A stretch of 64,000 bases of DNA, taken from contig JBGFSY010000003.1 of the NCBI GenBank assembly GCA_041277045.1, positions 124,001-188,000 on the forward strand. Reading direction: 5' to 3'. The DNA comes from Reddybacter sp041277045 (GTDB lineage: Bacteria > Pseudomonadota > Gammaproteobacteria > Pseudomonadales > Porticoccaceae). Positions 28,232 through 36,592 of the stretch are shown here, one piece after another. The translations under genes were made by a program, and so were the position numbers. The notes under the pieces are model-generated. The model did no database searches. It had not been told where the DNA came from and saw only the letters and a program-made list of their open reading frames with translations. The number at the start of each line of letters is the position of its first letter. Position 1 is the stretch's first letter.

Positions 28232-28921
28232 ATGGGAAGTCAAAAAATCAATTCATTAGTTGCCGGTTCTTTGTTAGCTACCAGTTTGGCATGTGCCACG
28301 GGTAGTGCGATGGCCTATGAGGCGGGGGATATTATTATTCGTGCCGGTGTTGCCTCAGTACAGCCCGATGAGAGCAGTTCTACACTAAATGTTGTAGGTT
28401 CGGGACCCATTGCTGGCACTAGTGTTGGTGTGGATGGTGATGAGCAATTGGGCCTGACGGGTACCTATATGCTGACATCGAAAATTGGTATCGGCTTATT
28501 GGCGGCAACCCCTTTTGAGCACGATATTTCGGCCAATGGCCTTGGTGTCGATGCCGGTGATACCAAGCAGTTACCGCCGACATTGACCCTGCAGTATTTC
28601 CCGATGGAGCCATCTGCAGCCTTTCAGCCCTATGTGGGCATTGGTGTTAATTACACGGCTTTCTTTGACGAAGGCGTCGATACTGACCTGGAAGCAGTGA
28701 TCGGAAGTAGTGGTGATCTGGAGCTGGATGACTCGATTGGTCTGGCGGCACAGATTGGCTTTGACTATGCCATTGACGAGCACTGGCTGTTAAATGCTTC
28801 CGTCTGGTATATCGATATCGAGACAGAAGCAGATTTCAAATTTGATAATGGCGCTCGTATTCAAGCTGATGTGGATATCGACCCCTGGGTTTATATGCTG
28901 GGTGTGGGTTATAAGTTTTAA
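28232..28921 (+). CDS. ompW: OmpW family outer membrane protein
   Basis: Eight-stranded beta-barrel of the OmpW/AlkL family, outer membrane, linked to passage of small hydrophobic molecules. Signal peptide ends near MAYEAGD (residue about 29). The mature start DIIIRAGVASVQPDES is the OmpW signature. LTLQYFPM, FQPYVGIGVNYTAFFDE and the final WVYMLGVGYKF (aromatic end) are family features. Length is 229 aa. It is monocistronic with a strong terminator. Import of a hydrophobic substrate for the downstream CoA pathways is possible but unproven. Confidence 0.92.
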   Translation: MGSQKINSLVAGSLLATSLACATGSAMAYEAGDIIIRAGVASVQPDESSSTLNVVGSGPIAGTSVGVDGDEQLGLTGTYMLTSKIGIGLLAATPFEHDISANGLGVDAGDTKQLPPTLTLQYFPMEPSAAFQPYVGIGVNYTAFFDEGVDTDLEAVIGSSGDLELDDSIGLAAQIGFDYAIDEHWLLNASVWYIDIETEADFKFDNGARIQADVDIDPWVYMLGVGYKF

Positions 28922-28946
28922 GTACTAAAACGATTTGTTGTTCGTC

Positions 28947-28978
28947 AAAAAACCGGGATGATTGGTCCCGGTTTTTTT
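28947..28978 (+). terminator. intrinsic terminator after ompW
   Basis: ACCGGGA and TCCCGGT pair around a 7-nt loop, with A6 before and T7 after. Placed 25 bp after the ompW stop and just before the convergent carboxyltransferase stop, it can serve both strands. Confidence 0.85.
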
Positions 28979-28989
28979 ATGCCTGGGAT

Positions 28990-30540
28990 TTATTCATTGT
29001 TTTTACCCAGTGCCTGGATTATGACTTTTCGCGTATCGGCAGGGTCAATCACCGCATCAATTTCAAGGTAGCTGGCAGCCTCCGTCGCCCTGCCGCGCTC
29101 ATACATCGCATTGAGTAATTTGTTAAAGAGAATTTCTCGCTCATCCTCTGTTCTGACGGCTTCTAATTCCTTTTTAAAGCCAAGGTGCACTGCTCCTTCC
29201 AAACCCATGGCGCCAAATTCACCACTCGGCCACGAGGCACTGTAAACGGGCCGAGAAAAACTACCGCCGGTCATGGCGATAGCACCGAGGCCGTAACCCT
29301 TGCGTAGAAAAATAGCGACCATGGGCGACTTGAGACGGGAGCCGGCGACAAACATATCGGACATCTTGCGCACTGCGCCTTCAGTTTCGCTTTCCGGCCC
29401 GACCATAAAGCCGGGGGTGTCGCAGAGAGAGAGTAGCGGTAGATCAAAGTTATTACAGAGTTCTAAAAAGCGTGCCGCTTTTAGTGCGGCCTCGGCATCA
29501 ATAGCGCCACCGAGGAATTGACAGTCGTTACTCATCAGCCCGAAAGGCTTACCTTCAATACGTACAAAGCCGGTAATAATGCCGCAGCCGTAGTTGCTGC
29601 GTAGTTCGGTAAAGGAATCGGTATCGGCCAGGGTGGTGATGATGTCCCGTACTTTATAAACAAAGCGACGATCGGCAGGCAACAGAGGCCATAGCTTGCG
29701 TTGGTCGGCACAACCCCAGCTTTCTGTACTGCCCTGAAAGTAGGAGAGTACCTGGCGGGCTATAAGGCTGGCATCGGCTTCGTCTTCGGCGACGATATCA
29801 ACCACGCCGTTCTTGCTCTGGGTTTCAATGGGGCCAATATCTGTAGGTTTATAGCTGCCCATGCCACCGCCTTCGATCATCGCGGGCCCGGCCATACCAA
29901 TCCACGAGCTTTTGGTGGCGATGGTGATGTCGGCGCAACCGAACAGGGCGGCATTGCCAGCAAAGCAGTAGCCATTGTTAACGGCAATCATCGGTACCTG
30001 TCCCCGCAATCCGGCCCAGGCAGCGAAGGAGCCTAAATTTAAACTTAATTCGTAGTCTGTGTCGCCGGGTCTTCCGCCACCGCCCTCTGCATACATCACC
30101 ACGGGCAGCTTTAATTCTGCTGCGAGTTCCAGCGCGCGATCGAGTTTTTTGTGATGGAAAACTCCCTGAGTGCCCGCTAGTACGGTGTAGTCATTGACGA
30201 TAACCACGGCACGACTCGATTGTTCATCAAATAATGGGGCATTGATGGTGGCTATGCCGGTGATAATGCCATCGGCCGCCGTGTGCTTCTTAAGGTCGTC
30301 TATATCTCTGCGCCGGCGTTGGGCGGCCACTGCCAGTTGGCCATACTCAAGAAAAGAGCCTTTATCGCAGAGGTCATTCAAGTTTTCTCGAGCACTGCGA
30401 TAACCGCGCTTGTGGCGTTTGGCAATAATGTCTTTGCGGCCTTCATCCAGAGAGGCCTTTAGTCGCTCGTCAAAATGTTTGATGACCTCGTCTTTGTCGG
30501 TGTTAATAGCCGGCTGGGCCTTGGTTTTTATTTTACTCAC
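28990..30540 (-). CDS. acyl-CoA carboxylase carboxyltransferase subunit
   Basis: Biotin-dependent carboxyltransferase (beta) subunit of propionyl-/methylcrotonyl-/geranyl-type acyl-CoA carboxylases. Family features are GYRSARENLNDLCDKGSFLEYG, the GTQGVFHHKKLDRALELA segment, the YAEGGGGRPGD oxyanion region and CDTPGFMVGPESE. The frame stays open to 30669, but that start lies inside the terminator stem of the upstream cytochrome gene. GTG 30540 (VSKIKTK), with AGAGG about 11 bp before, gives about 516 aa, normal for the family. No biotin carboxylase or carrier gene is adjacent. The substrate is unknown. Confidence 0.85.
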   Translation of the reverse strand: MSKIKTKAQPAINTDKDEVIKHFDERLKASLDEGRKDIIAKRHKRGYRSARENLNDLCDKGSFLEYGQLAVAAQRRRRDIDDLKKHTAADGIITGIATINAPLFDEQSSRAVVIVNDYTVLAGTQGVFHHKKLDRALELAAELKLPVVMYAEGGGGRPGDTDYELSLNLGSFAAWAGLRGQVPMIAVNNGYCFAGNAALFGCADITIATKSSWIGMAGPAMIEGGGMGSYKPTDIGPIETQSKNGVVDIVAEDEADASLIARQVLSYFQGSTESWGCADQRKLWPLLPADRRFVYKVRDIITTLADTDSFTELRSNYGCGIITGFVRIEGKPFGLMSNDCQFLGGAIDAEAALKAARFLELCNNFDLPLLSLCDTPGFMVGPESETEGAVRKMSDMFVAGSRLKSPMVAIFLRKGYGLGAIAMTGGSFSRPVYSASWPSGEFGAMGLEGAVHLGFKKELEAVRTEDEREILFNKLLNAMYERGRATEAASYLEIDAVIDPADTRKVIIQALGKNNE

Positions 30541-30652
30541 GAGCGGGAACACCTCTGGATGTAATTTTATTGTTAGATTCTGGCTTGTTGAGTGTAACCT
30601 TGTTTGAGGAAATAGCGCCATGGCTAAGGGAGTAGCCATTTTAGAGGGCCAA

Positions 30653-30686
30653 AAAAATGCCCGCTTCACTGGAAGCGGGCATTTTT
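30653..30686 (-). terminator. intrinsic terminator after cytochrome c gene
   Basis: AAAAATGCCCGCTTC (30653-30667) and GAAGCGGGCATTTTT (30672-30686) form a 15-bp perfect stem with a 4-nt loop. On the minus strand it ends in a T-run. It closes the cytochrome transcript 46 bp past its stop and separates it from the carboxyltransferase gene. Confidence 0.9.
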
Positions 30687-30731
30687 CAATTGCGCGAGTG
30701 ACCGAAGAGCGGCCACCGAGATTGGAATGTT

Positions 30732-31172
30732 TTATTTACTACCGTCGATTATATAGTCAACAGCCGCTTTCAGCTCATCGTCCGAGCAATCCATACACAG
30801 GCCTTTCGGGGGCATGCCCTGGAAGCCGCTGATAGCACTGGTGTACAAGGTGTCCATGCCCTTGTCGATACGCGCTGTCCAGTCATCCGGGGCGCCAAAC
30901 TTGGGAGCACCTGCCATACCAGCACCGTGGCAGGTTTTACAGCTGGTGTTGTAGACATCATCGCCGCTACGGCTACCATCACCACTGCCGGCTGCAGGTG
31001 CGTTGGTAACATCGCCAATCATAGTGACTTCGCCGGCAGGTGCCAGGCGCTCAGACATGGCTTTTTCCTGTTCGGCGCCCAGTTTAACTTCGCTCTTTTT
31101 TCCGCTACAGGCACCTAAAGTTAGTAGCGATAAAAATGCCGTACATAGAGCAAAAAGTTTCAAATTTTTCAT
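30732..31172 (-). CDS. cytochrome c5-like lipoprotein, monoheme
   Basis: Exported class I c-type cytochrome. The heme site is CKTCH, with a downstream Met ligand probably in QGMPPKG, then CMDCSDDELKAAVDYIID, which matches the c5 group (a disulfide-like CxxC after the Met). The start is ATG 31172 (MKNLKLFALC), with GGAG 8 bp before it. The frame extends to 31235 but without an RBS. The signal has a lipobox LTLGAC, so the protein is probably membrane-anchored in the periplasm. Length is 146 aa. The redox partner is unknown. Confidence 0.9.
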   Translation of the reverse strand: MKNLKLFALCTAFLSLLTLGACSGKKSEVKLGAEQEKAMSERLAPAGEVTMIGDVTNAPAAGSGDGSRSGDDVYNTSCKTCHGAGMAGAPKFGAPDDWTARIDKGMDTLYTSAISGFQGMPPKGLCMDCSDDELKAAVDYIIDGSK

Positions 31173-31382
31173 AAAATGGACTCCATTAGTCACAGTGTCT
31201 TGGCGAGAATGGCGCGTATTATAGACGGTTTCCAATGCTTCTGGAAAATATAGGAGCTTGTTCTTTAAAAATAGATGTTGGCAAGGTTCAGGTTAATGTG
31301 CCGGGAAACCTAATCTTGAATACGCCTAGGCATAACGCTCGCTCAATCATCCTAATAATTATTGATGAAAGGGGCTCACTAC

Positions 31383-32370
31383 ATGTCTGTGATAAGAAAG
31401 CCCTGCACCATAAATAGCGTGGCAATGGCTGCTGTAACGCCTGAAGAACGAGCCATGCTGCGAATGCGGAAAGTACTATTCCACAGTGGAAGAATTAGTT
31501 CACCCCGGTACTCGATCATTTCAAGCCGAGTACCTTTCACCCCGACCCCTTTAGCGGTGACAAGGTCCGGTTAAAGATTACGGTGCAGAACTGTCAGGAG
31601 TATGCCGATAAGCTCTCTGAAGGTTAGAAAATGATGTTCACGACCTACGATAACTTTTGTATGAACAACACTACTCGGCACTCGATGGTTTATAACAACT
31701 ATATTTATGAAGCCGTCCTGGATAATCTCGACCACGCGGTGTTTGAGAACTCTGATAGCCATATGGGTATGATTGGTTTTAAGGGTACCAGAAGAGCGAG
31801 GATCTTCCCCACTCCTCACAATGCAGACGAAGCTTCTCTCAACCGGCAATCACGGCCAAAGCTGGTCTTGATCAAATCGAGAGAAGTAACTATAGCTGTT
31901 GCCAGTAATGGCAGCTTTGAGACCAGTAATACCCTATTACTGTAGGCGATGGCTTGGTTACTACGGATCAGGCCTATGGTTTATGGGCCGAATGACCGTT
32001 TTACCTATGAGTTATTAGGCAAGTGTGAAGTCTGTACGTTATGAGTTACACCGCGTTTGGGTTGCTGGAACCAAGCTCAAAGAGGGCACCGGTCACGACT
32101 ACAGTAAGCGGGTCTATTACTTCGATGAAGATTCCTTGGAAGTCGGATAATTATGAGCGACGCGGCGAGCTCTGAGGCCATTGGGAAGATCATCACCTTA
32201 TGTTCTATGATGCCGGCTTTCCCAACGTGCTTCGGAGTTGCAAAATAACTTTAATGCTCACCAACATGCTGGCTTTGATGAAGGATAAGAGTAAGACGCC
32301 AGGTTTTACTTGGCGTACGGAAGATAAACACTTTGCTTCCTCAGCGATACGAAGAAGGGTTATTTACTAG
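31383..32370 (+). pseudogene. decayed DUF1329 gene
   Basis: No intact gene, but the pieces read in order as one DUF1329 protein. They are AAVTPEERAML (31383-31574, frame 3), KITVQNCQEYADKLSEG ending in TAG at 31625-31627 where the family has Gln, then FTTYDNFCMNN and VYNNYIYEAVLDNLDH (31631-31945, frame 2). YGPNDRFTYELLGK follows near 31980, RYELHRVWVAGTKLKEG and KRVYYFDEDS (32034-32150, frame 3), then YERRGEL with TGA at 32173-32175 where Trp is expected, GHWEDHHLMFYD and a final segment to TAG 32370 (frame 1). At least two premature stops and several frameshifts are present. AAAGGGG precedes ATG 31383. DUF1329 proteins are exported and usually lie beside DUF1302 and RND-transporter genes; neither is here. 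Confidence 0.78.
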
Positions 32371-32401
32371 TTAATCTATCGTAAAGAAAGACGACAAACT
32401 T

Positions 32402-32436
32402 AAAAACCGCAGTGCGAATTCACGGCGGTTTTTTTA
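32402..32436 (+). terminator. intrinsic terminator after DUF1329 pseudogene
   Basis: AAAAACCGC and GCGG followed by T7, with an inner GTG/CAC pair, form a stem around CGAATT. It still looks functional and marks the old 3' end of the decayed gene, 32 bp past its last stop. Confidence 0.75.
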
Positions 32437-32630
32437 TGGGGCGATATCTATCCTGATATAGGCGGAAGTCGCTATTTTTTATCGGTTATCGATATTTTTG
32501 TTTCTTGCCGTATTCGAAGCATGTTGTGTTGGTTATATGGAGTACTATTGCAAAAGATATTTTTTTACAGGGCTAACGTTATGACTCCCAAAGCTCTTTC
32601 CTTTTAATGATACAAGGATAAATTTCTACC
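32437..32630. other. intergenic region before phosphoribosyltransferase gene
   Basis: No gene seen. It is AT-rich and presumably carries the promoter of the phosphoribosyltransferase gene. A weak AAGGA at 32614-32618 precedes the TTG start by 12 bp. Confidence 0.4.
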
Positions 32631-33188
32631 TTGAGCGAAAAAATTTACCTCAACGCCGAACAAATATTGACCGATGCCTATCTTCTTGGTGCTGAAATGC
32701 TGGCCAGTGATTTCCTGCCAGATCTTATCATCGGTGTTTGGCGCGGCGGCACGCCGATTGCCATAGCCATTCATGAGCTACTGATGAGTCAGGGGGTTGA
32801 GGCAGACCATATTCCCATTCGCAGTAAGCTTTACAAAGGTATCGATGAACGTGGGACAAAAGTTGAAGTCGATGGCCTCGATTATGTGGCTAGACATCTG
32901 AAGGAAATTCAGCGCATTCTGATTGTTGATGATGTTTTCGACAGCGGTTTGAGCATGGCGCAAATTTTGACTGACATTGCTTTACTGGCGGGGGATAAGC
33001 CACTCGAATGTCGCGTTGCTGTTCCCTGGTACAAGCCGGGAAATAATTTAACTAACAATAAACCCGATTATTTTTTACACACTACGGATGCCTGGCTGGT
33101 CTTCCCTCACGAGCTTTGTGGTTTGAATCAAACTGAACTACTGCAGAGCAAACCGGGCATTGATGCAATAAAACACTTGTTTAAGTAG
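32631..33188 (+). CDS. phosphoribosyltransferase family protein (hypoxanthine PRT-like)
   Basis: Type I phosphoribosyltransferase fold. The PRPP-binding loop is ILIVDDVFDSGLSM (about residues 102-115), and VWRGGTPIA (about 36-44) is the pyrophosphate-binding loop. The substrate base is probably hypoxanthine, guanine or xanthine, but the hood region does not settle it. Length is 185 aa. The start appears to be TTG 32631, in the only frame with family sequence (MSEKIYLNAEQI). It is transcribed alone and ends 7 bp before the convergent DUF2520 gene. Confidence 0.82.
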   Translation: MSEKIYLNAEQILTDAYLLGAEMLASDFLPDLIIGVWRGGTPIAIAIHELLMSQGVEADHIPIRSKLYKGIDERGTKVEVDGLDYVARHLKEIQRILIVDDVFDSGLSMAQILTDIALLAGDKPLECRVAVPWYKPGNNLTNNKPDYFLHTTDAWLVFPHELCGLNQTELLQSKPGIDAIKHLFK

Positions 33189-33195
33189 GCTGTTT

Positions 33196-34116
33196 TTATT
33201 CTTTGTGCAAGAGCTTTTCCATCGCGCTGAGCTCGCTCTCTTTCAATACGTTTTGTTGCCGCGCCAGTTTCAGGGCTTGTGTGCCCATAGCTGTATAAGT
33301 GCTGCGAAGGTTGGGGGCAGTCTGTTCGATGGCTTTGAGGTGTGTCAGCAGTGTGTTGATGTCGCCGCGCGTAATTGGCCCCGTGAGGGCATTGACGGCG
33401 CCCTCTATGAGCCCGTTCTCCAGGCTTTGGCGCATCAATGGGGAGAGGATGGCGCTGGCAAGGGCTTCTTCGATACCCGCTTTTTCAAGTAGTGTTTCGC
33501 TGGCGCTAAGTAGGGCAATAAGATAATTCGACGCCATCACTGTAGCGGCGTGATAGAGGGGTTTGGCCTCTGCTTTTATCGTTGTTGTTTGTCCACCAAC
33601 AGCACTAAAGAGTGTATTGATGCTCTCGATAGCCGGGGTGTCACCTTCGAGAGTGCAGACTGTAGACTCGAAGGTGGTGATTGAGCGTTTTGGGCTGGCA
33701 AAGCTGTGTGCAGGGTGAGCGCTGGCGACTAGACTGCCACGCTTTTTTACGGGGGCGAGTTCTGCCGATGTTTTCAGGCCACTGGTATGAAAGACGACGG
33801 TTTTTTGCCAGTTTATATTGGATAGCTCGGCCAGTTGTTCTGCGCAGCTGTGAATAACATCGTCCGGCGTGGCGATCATCCACAGCTCGGCAGGCTGGCT
33901 CGATAACTGTTCGATATTATTAATAACACGTCCAGCACCGATAAATTCGAGAGCCGACTGACTGCTTTCGATGTTGCGATTATAGATCCCGCCAATACTA
34001 ATCAGCCCGGCGTCATTAAATAGCCTGGCCAGGGTGCGTCCCAGTTTGCCAGAGCCAATAATATTCATTCTTGGCGGGGAGGTGCTCGATGTGCTTTTTT
34101 CTGGCTCACTCATCAT
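33196..34116 (-). CDS. Rossmann-like and DUF2520 domain protein
   Basis: Putative NAD(P)-binding dehydrogenase-like protein. The N-terminal Rossmann motif is MNIIGSGKLGRTLARLF (about 17-33). A C-terminal helical DUF2520 domain (about 150-290) includes KPLYHAATVMASNYLIALL. It looks superficially like F420-dependent NADP reductases and ketopantoate reductases, but its own family has no settled reaction. Length is 306 aa, with ATG 34116 or 34113 as start. It lies 9 bp downstream of pdxJ and is probably in the same operon (SH3 protein, cyclophilin, pdxJ, this gene). Confidence 0.83.
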   Translation of the reverse strand: MMSEPEKSTSSTSPPRMNIIGSGKLGRTLARLFNDAGLISIGGIYNRNIESSQSALEFIGAGRVINNIEQLSSQPAELWMIATPDDVIHSCAEQLAELSNINWQKTVVFHTSGLKTSAELAPVKKRGSLVASAHPAHSFASPKRSITTFESTVCTLEGDTPAIESINTLFSAVGGQTTTIKAEAKPLYHAATVMASNYLIALLSASETLLEKAGIEEALASAILSPLMRQSLENGLIEGAVNALTGPITRGDINTLLTHLKAIEQTAPNLRSTYTAMGTQALKLARQQNVLKESELSAMEKLLHKE

Positions 34117-34125
34117 GGGCTGACG

Positions 34126-34890
34126 TTAGTTGCCGTGCTTCTCTAGCAGTGCTTTATAGGCTTTGACGGCAGGTGCAAGGCCGATTTCGATGGCATCAAC
34201 GATCAAGGCATGGCCGATGGAAACCTCGAGTAAGCCCGGCGCGGTGGCAAACTGGCCGAGGTTGTGCAGGTTTAAGTCATGACCAGCGTTAACGCCGAGG
34301 CCAATATCAGTCGCGTGGCGAGAGGCTTCGCAATAATTATTGAACAGCGCCAGCTTGTCTTTTGCCGCTGCGTAGGGGCCGGTATAAAGCTCGATGCGCT
34401 CAACGCCCAGTTCGCGGGCTAAATCCAGCTGCCTTTTATCGGGGTCCATAAACAGGCTGACTCGTACGTCGAGCGCCTGTAAAGCAGAGATTAGTGGCTT
34501 CAGCTTTGCGGTTGAAGTGTTGAGATCGAAGCCGTGATCGGAGGTGAGTTGCTCACTGCTGTCGGGCACCAGCGTGCATTGCTGGGGCCGAGTCGCTTCT
34601 ACCAGCGCCAGTAGCCCGGGGTATTCTTGTAGTGGCTCAGCAAAGGGGTTGCCCTCTATATTAAATTCGAGAGCCGTACCGCTGGCGGTGTTTTTTGCGC
34701 GGCAAAGTTCACTGAGTTCAATCACATCGCCGGGGCGAATGTGGCGCTGATCGGGTCGCGGGTGGACGGTAATACCGTCGGCGCCAGCAGCAATGCAGGT
34801 GCTGGCGTAGTCCACTACGCTTGGGTAATTACCCTCGCGAGAATTGCGAATCAGGGCTATTTTATTGACGTTGACGCTGAGGGCAATCAA
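34126..34890 (-). CDS. pdxJ: pyridoxine 5'-phosphate synthase
   Basis: TIM-barrel enzyme that condenses 1-deoxyxylulose 5-phosphate with 3-amino-2-oxopropyl phosphate, the ring-closing step of de novo vitamin B6 synthesis. Diagnostic segments are SVNVNKIALIRNSRE (1-20 region), GADGITVHPRPDQRHI, EFNIEGNP, LVPDS (catalytic region) and VERIELYTGPYA. GVNAGHDLN closes the fold. Length is 254 aa. Its start overlaps the end of the cyclophilin gene by 4 bp, so they are coupled. PdxJ is not in its common E. coli context (recO, acpS). Confidence 0.97.
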   Translation of the reverse strand: MIALSVNVNKIALIRNSREGNYPSVVDYASTCIAAGADGITVHPRPDQRHIRPGDVIELSELCRAKNTASGTALEFNIEGNPFAEPLQEYPGLLALVEATRPQQCTLVPDSSEQLTSDHGFDLNTSTAKLKPLISALQALDVRVSLFMDPDKRQLDLARELGVERIELYTGPYAAAKDKLALFNNYCEASRHATDIGLGVNAGHDLNLHNLGQFATAPGLLEVSIGHALIVDAIEIGLAPAVKAYKALLEKHGN

Positions 34891-35513
34891 GGCTTGGGGC
34901 TGCGTCGAATGCTGATGATTTCAATGGCTTCAACCGGTTTGTGAACAAACTGATAGTTGACCTTTTCAATCTTGCTAGCGGCGATGTTTTGCACCACTCC
35001 CATGCCTGAAATAACCTGGCCAAAAACGGTATAACCGGGATTGCCATATTTGGCGTCAAAGCTGCGGTTGTCTTTTAGATTGATAAAAAATTGCGCTTTT
35101 GCGCTATCGGGGTCGTGGGTTCTCGCCATTGCGAGAGAACCTTTAATATTGAGTAGACCATCCACAGATTCGTTTTTGACGGGCTGGCCAGGTTCAAAAG
35201 TATTGAGCTTGCGGTCGAAGCCACCGGCCTGAATAATAAAGCCCTGTATAACCCGGTGAAAAATAGTGCCGTCGTAATAATTTCTATCGGCGTATTGTAA
35301 AAAATTACGCACGGTGAGAGGTGCTTTTTCAGGCGCCAGCTCTACCTCAATATCACCGAGGTTAGTTGCGATAATAATGCGAGGTTTTGTCTCGACAGTT
35401 ACGCTGGACTCGGCCCAGGGGTTATTACAGAATAGAATGACGAAGCAAGTCAGCAAACTTTGGTTAATAAAGTGCCGCTTAAACCTGAGCTGTCCTATAA
35501 CACTTATGCCCAT
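34887..35513 (-). CDS. cyclophilin-type peptidyl-prolyl isomerase, exported
   Basis: Catalyses cis-trans isomerisation of Xaa-Pro bonds, most likely in the periplasm. The N-terminus has a basic start and hydrophobic segment (LLTCFVILFCNNPWAES) that reads as a signal peptide. The cyclophilin core has YYDGTIFHRVIQGFIIQAGG (catalytic Arg in FHR), LAMART, SAKAQFFINLKDN and YTVFGQVISGMGVV. Length is 208 aa, close to PpiA. The start at 35513 overlaps the SH3 gene by 10 bp; an internal start would lose the signal. It is upstream of and coupled to pdxJ. Confidence 0.92.
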   Translation of the reverse strand: MGISVIGQLRFKRHFINQSLLTCFVILFCNNPWAESSVTVETKPRIIIATNLGDIEVELAPEKAPLTVRNFLQYADRNYYDGTIFHRVIQGFIIQAGGFDRKLNTFEPGQPVKNESVDGLLNIKGSLAMARTHDPDSAKAQFFINLKDNRSFDAKYGNPGYTVFGQVISGMGVVQNIAASKIEKVNYQFVHKPVEAIEIISIRRSPKP

Positions 35514-36166
35514 TCGGAATGTCCGCGACGCTTACCCTTTAAACGAGGTAGAAGAATACTGAGTATTGCGCCGAGGAAAACGGCTATGCCGCCGTTGAGA
35601 AACCACTTTTGAGTGTTACTACTTTCGAGTTGTACTTTCACAGCGCTGAGCACATCAATCCGACCCTGTAGCTTTCCATTATCTTCGAGTAGCTGTTGAT
35701 TTTGTACTTTGAGATTGAGTGCATTGGCAGACACTTTTTTGATATCGGCGAGTTCGCGAGACACAGCTTCGTTGTCATCACTCACCGCACTAAGGCGGCC
35801 GTCTAATTGTTTATTGTTAGTCTTTAATTCTTTTACCTCAGCTTGAAGCTTGGCGTTACTGATGTTGAGTGCTTCGTTTTGTTTTTTGTAGCGGGCGATT
35901 CTGTCGCGGGCGATAGGCTGTGTAACGATATATTGATTTTCTATCCAGCCATCCATACCACCGGGGGTGCGTATATGGCTCCAGCCGTCGGCACTTTCAA
36001 TAAAGTCCAGTTTCAACCCAGTTTTAAGGCCCTGATGCAAAATGGCGCAGCGGCTACAGGGGCTTTTTCGCAGCGGTACGCGAAACTCATCGGAGACATA
36101 GCGTGTCTCTGCCATTAAGCTTGGCGTGAGTGTTATTAGTAGCAGGCTTAAACAAAGTTTGTACAT
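35504..36166 (-). CDS. SH3-domain protein, TIGR04211/YgiM type
   Basis: Envelope protein of unknown role. The likely start is ATG 36166 (MYKLCLSLLLITLTPSLMAE), because it begins the signal peptide; the frame runs up to 36256 without it. The mature start ETRYVSDEFRVPLRKSP opens a bacterial SH3 domain, with cysteines in SPCSRCAIL. A long coiled coil follows (about 95-185, rich in K, L, N and E). A C-terminal membrane helix (FLNGGIAVFLGAILSILL) and a basic tail follow. This layout (signal, SH3, coiled coil, anchor) is the TIGR04211/YgiM one. First gene of a probable operon with cyclophilin and pdxJ. Confidence 0.85.
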   Translation of the reverse strand: MYKLCLSLLLITLTPSLMAETRYVSDEFRVPLRKSPCSRCAILHQGLKTGLKLDFIESADGWSHIRTPGGMDGWIENQYIVTQPIARDRIARYKKQNEALNISNAKLQAEVKELKTNNKQLDGRLSAVSDDNEAVSRELADIKKVSANALNLKVQNQQLLEDNGKLQGRIDVLSAVKVQLESSNTQKWFLNGGIAVFLGAILSILLPRLKGKRRGHSEWA

Positions 36167-36292
36167 GGCAATACCGTTGGCAATTGAGTGAATATGAATA
36201 ATCGGTCTGTTTTGAAACAGGCTCTTTGTAAGAACTTTGGGCTTGTTGAAAGCCACCTAGGACAAAGACCCAACGTAACCCCGCGAAGTTTA

Positions 36293-36592
36293 TTAAGGTA
36301 ACACCTTTTTGTAGGCTTTGACGCTAACCGAGGCGTAAACACCTGCAGCTTGATAAGGGTCCTGAGCAGCCCATTCTTCAGCGGCCTTCAGCGAGTCGAA
36401 TTCGGCAATAATAATACTGCCGCTAAAGCCGGCTTCGCCGGGGTCTTCACTGTCAATGCTAGGGTTGGGGCCAGCGACCAGCAAGCGTCCCGCATCACGC
36501 AGTGCCTCGAGGCGTTGCAAGTGAGCTGGGCGTGTTGCCTTGCGCAGGGCCAGGCTATTGCTTATATCTGTACAAACCAGGCTATACCACAT
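36293..36592 (-). CDS. yciI: YciI family protein
   Basis: Small ferredoxin-like-fold protein (99 aa). The family signature includes a His/Asp pair; here RPAHLQRLEALRDAGRLLVAGP and the PGEAGFSGSIIIAEF strand, then DPYQAAGVYASVSVKAYKKV. Function in vivo is uncertain, with a dehydratase- or hydrolase-like site proposed for the fold. It begins at the same base where the membrane-protein gene upstream ends (36592), so translation is coupled. YciI genes often follow a membrane-protein gene (yciB), and here a VC0807-family protein takes that place. Confidence 0.9.
   Translation of the reverse strand: MWYSLVCTDISNSLALRKATRPAHLQRLEALRDAGRLLVAGPNPSIDSEDPGEAGFSGSIIIAEFDSLKAAEEWAAQDPYQAAGVYASVSVKAYKKVLP

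Noticed and set aside
30541..30669. N-terminal extension of the carboxyltransferase
   Set aside because: The extra 43 codons begin inside the intrinsic terminator of the upstream cytochrome gene. GTG 30540 starts the family sequence with an RBS.
31571..31849. 92-codon open frame on the minus strand
   Set aside because: Lies opposite the DUF1329 remnant. The plus strand explains the sequence better.
33196..34116. F420-dependent NADP oxidoreductase
   Set aside because: The Rossmann start looks similar, and FbiC is in the window, but the C-terminal half is DUF2520-type. No evidence for F420 use.
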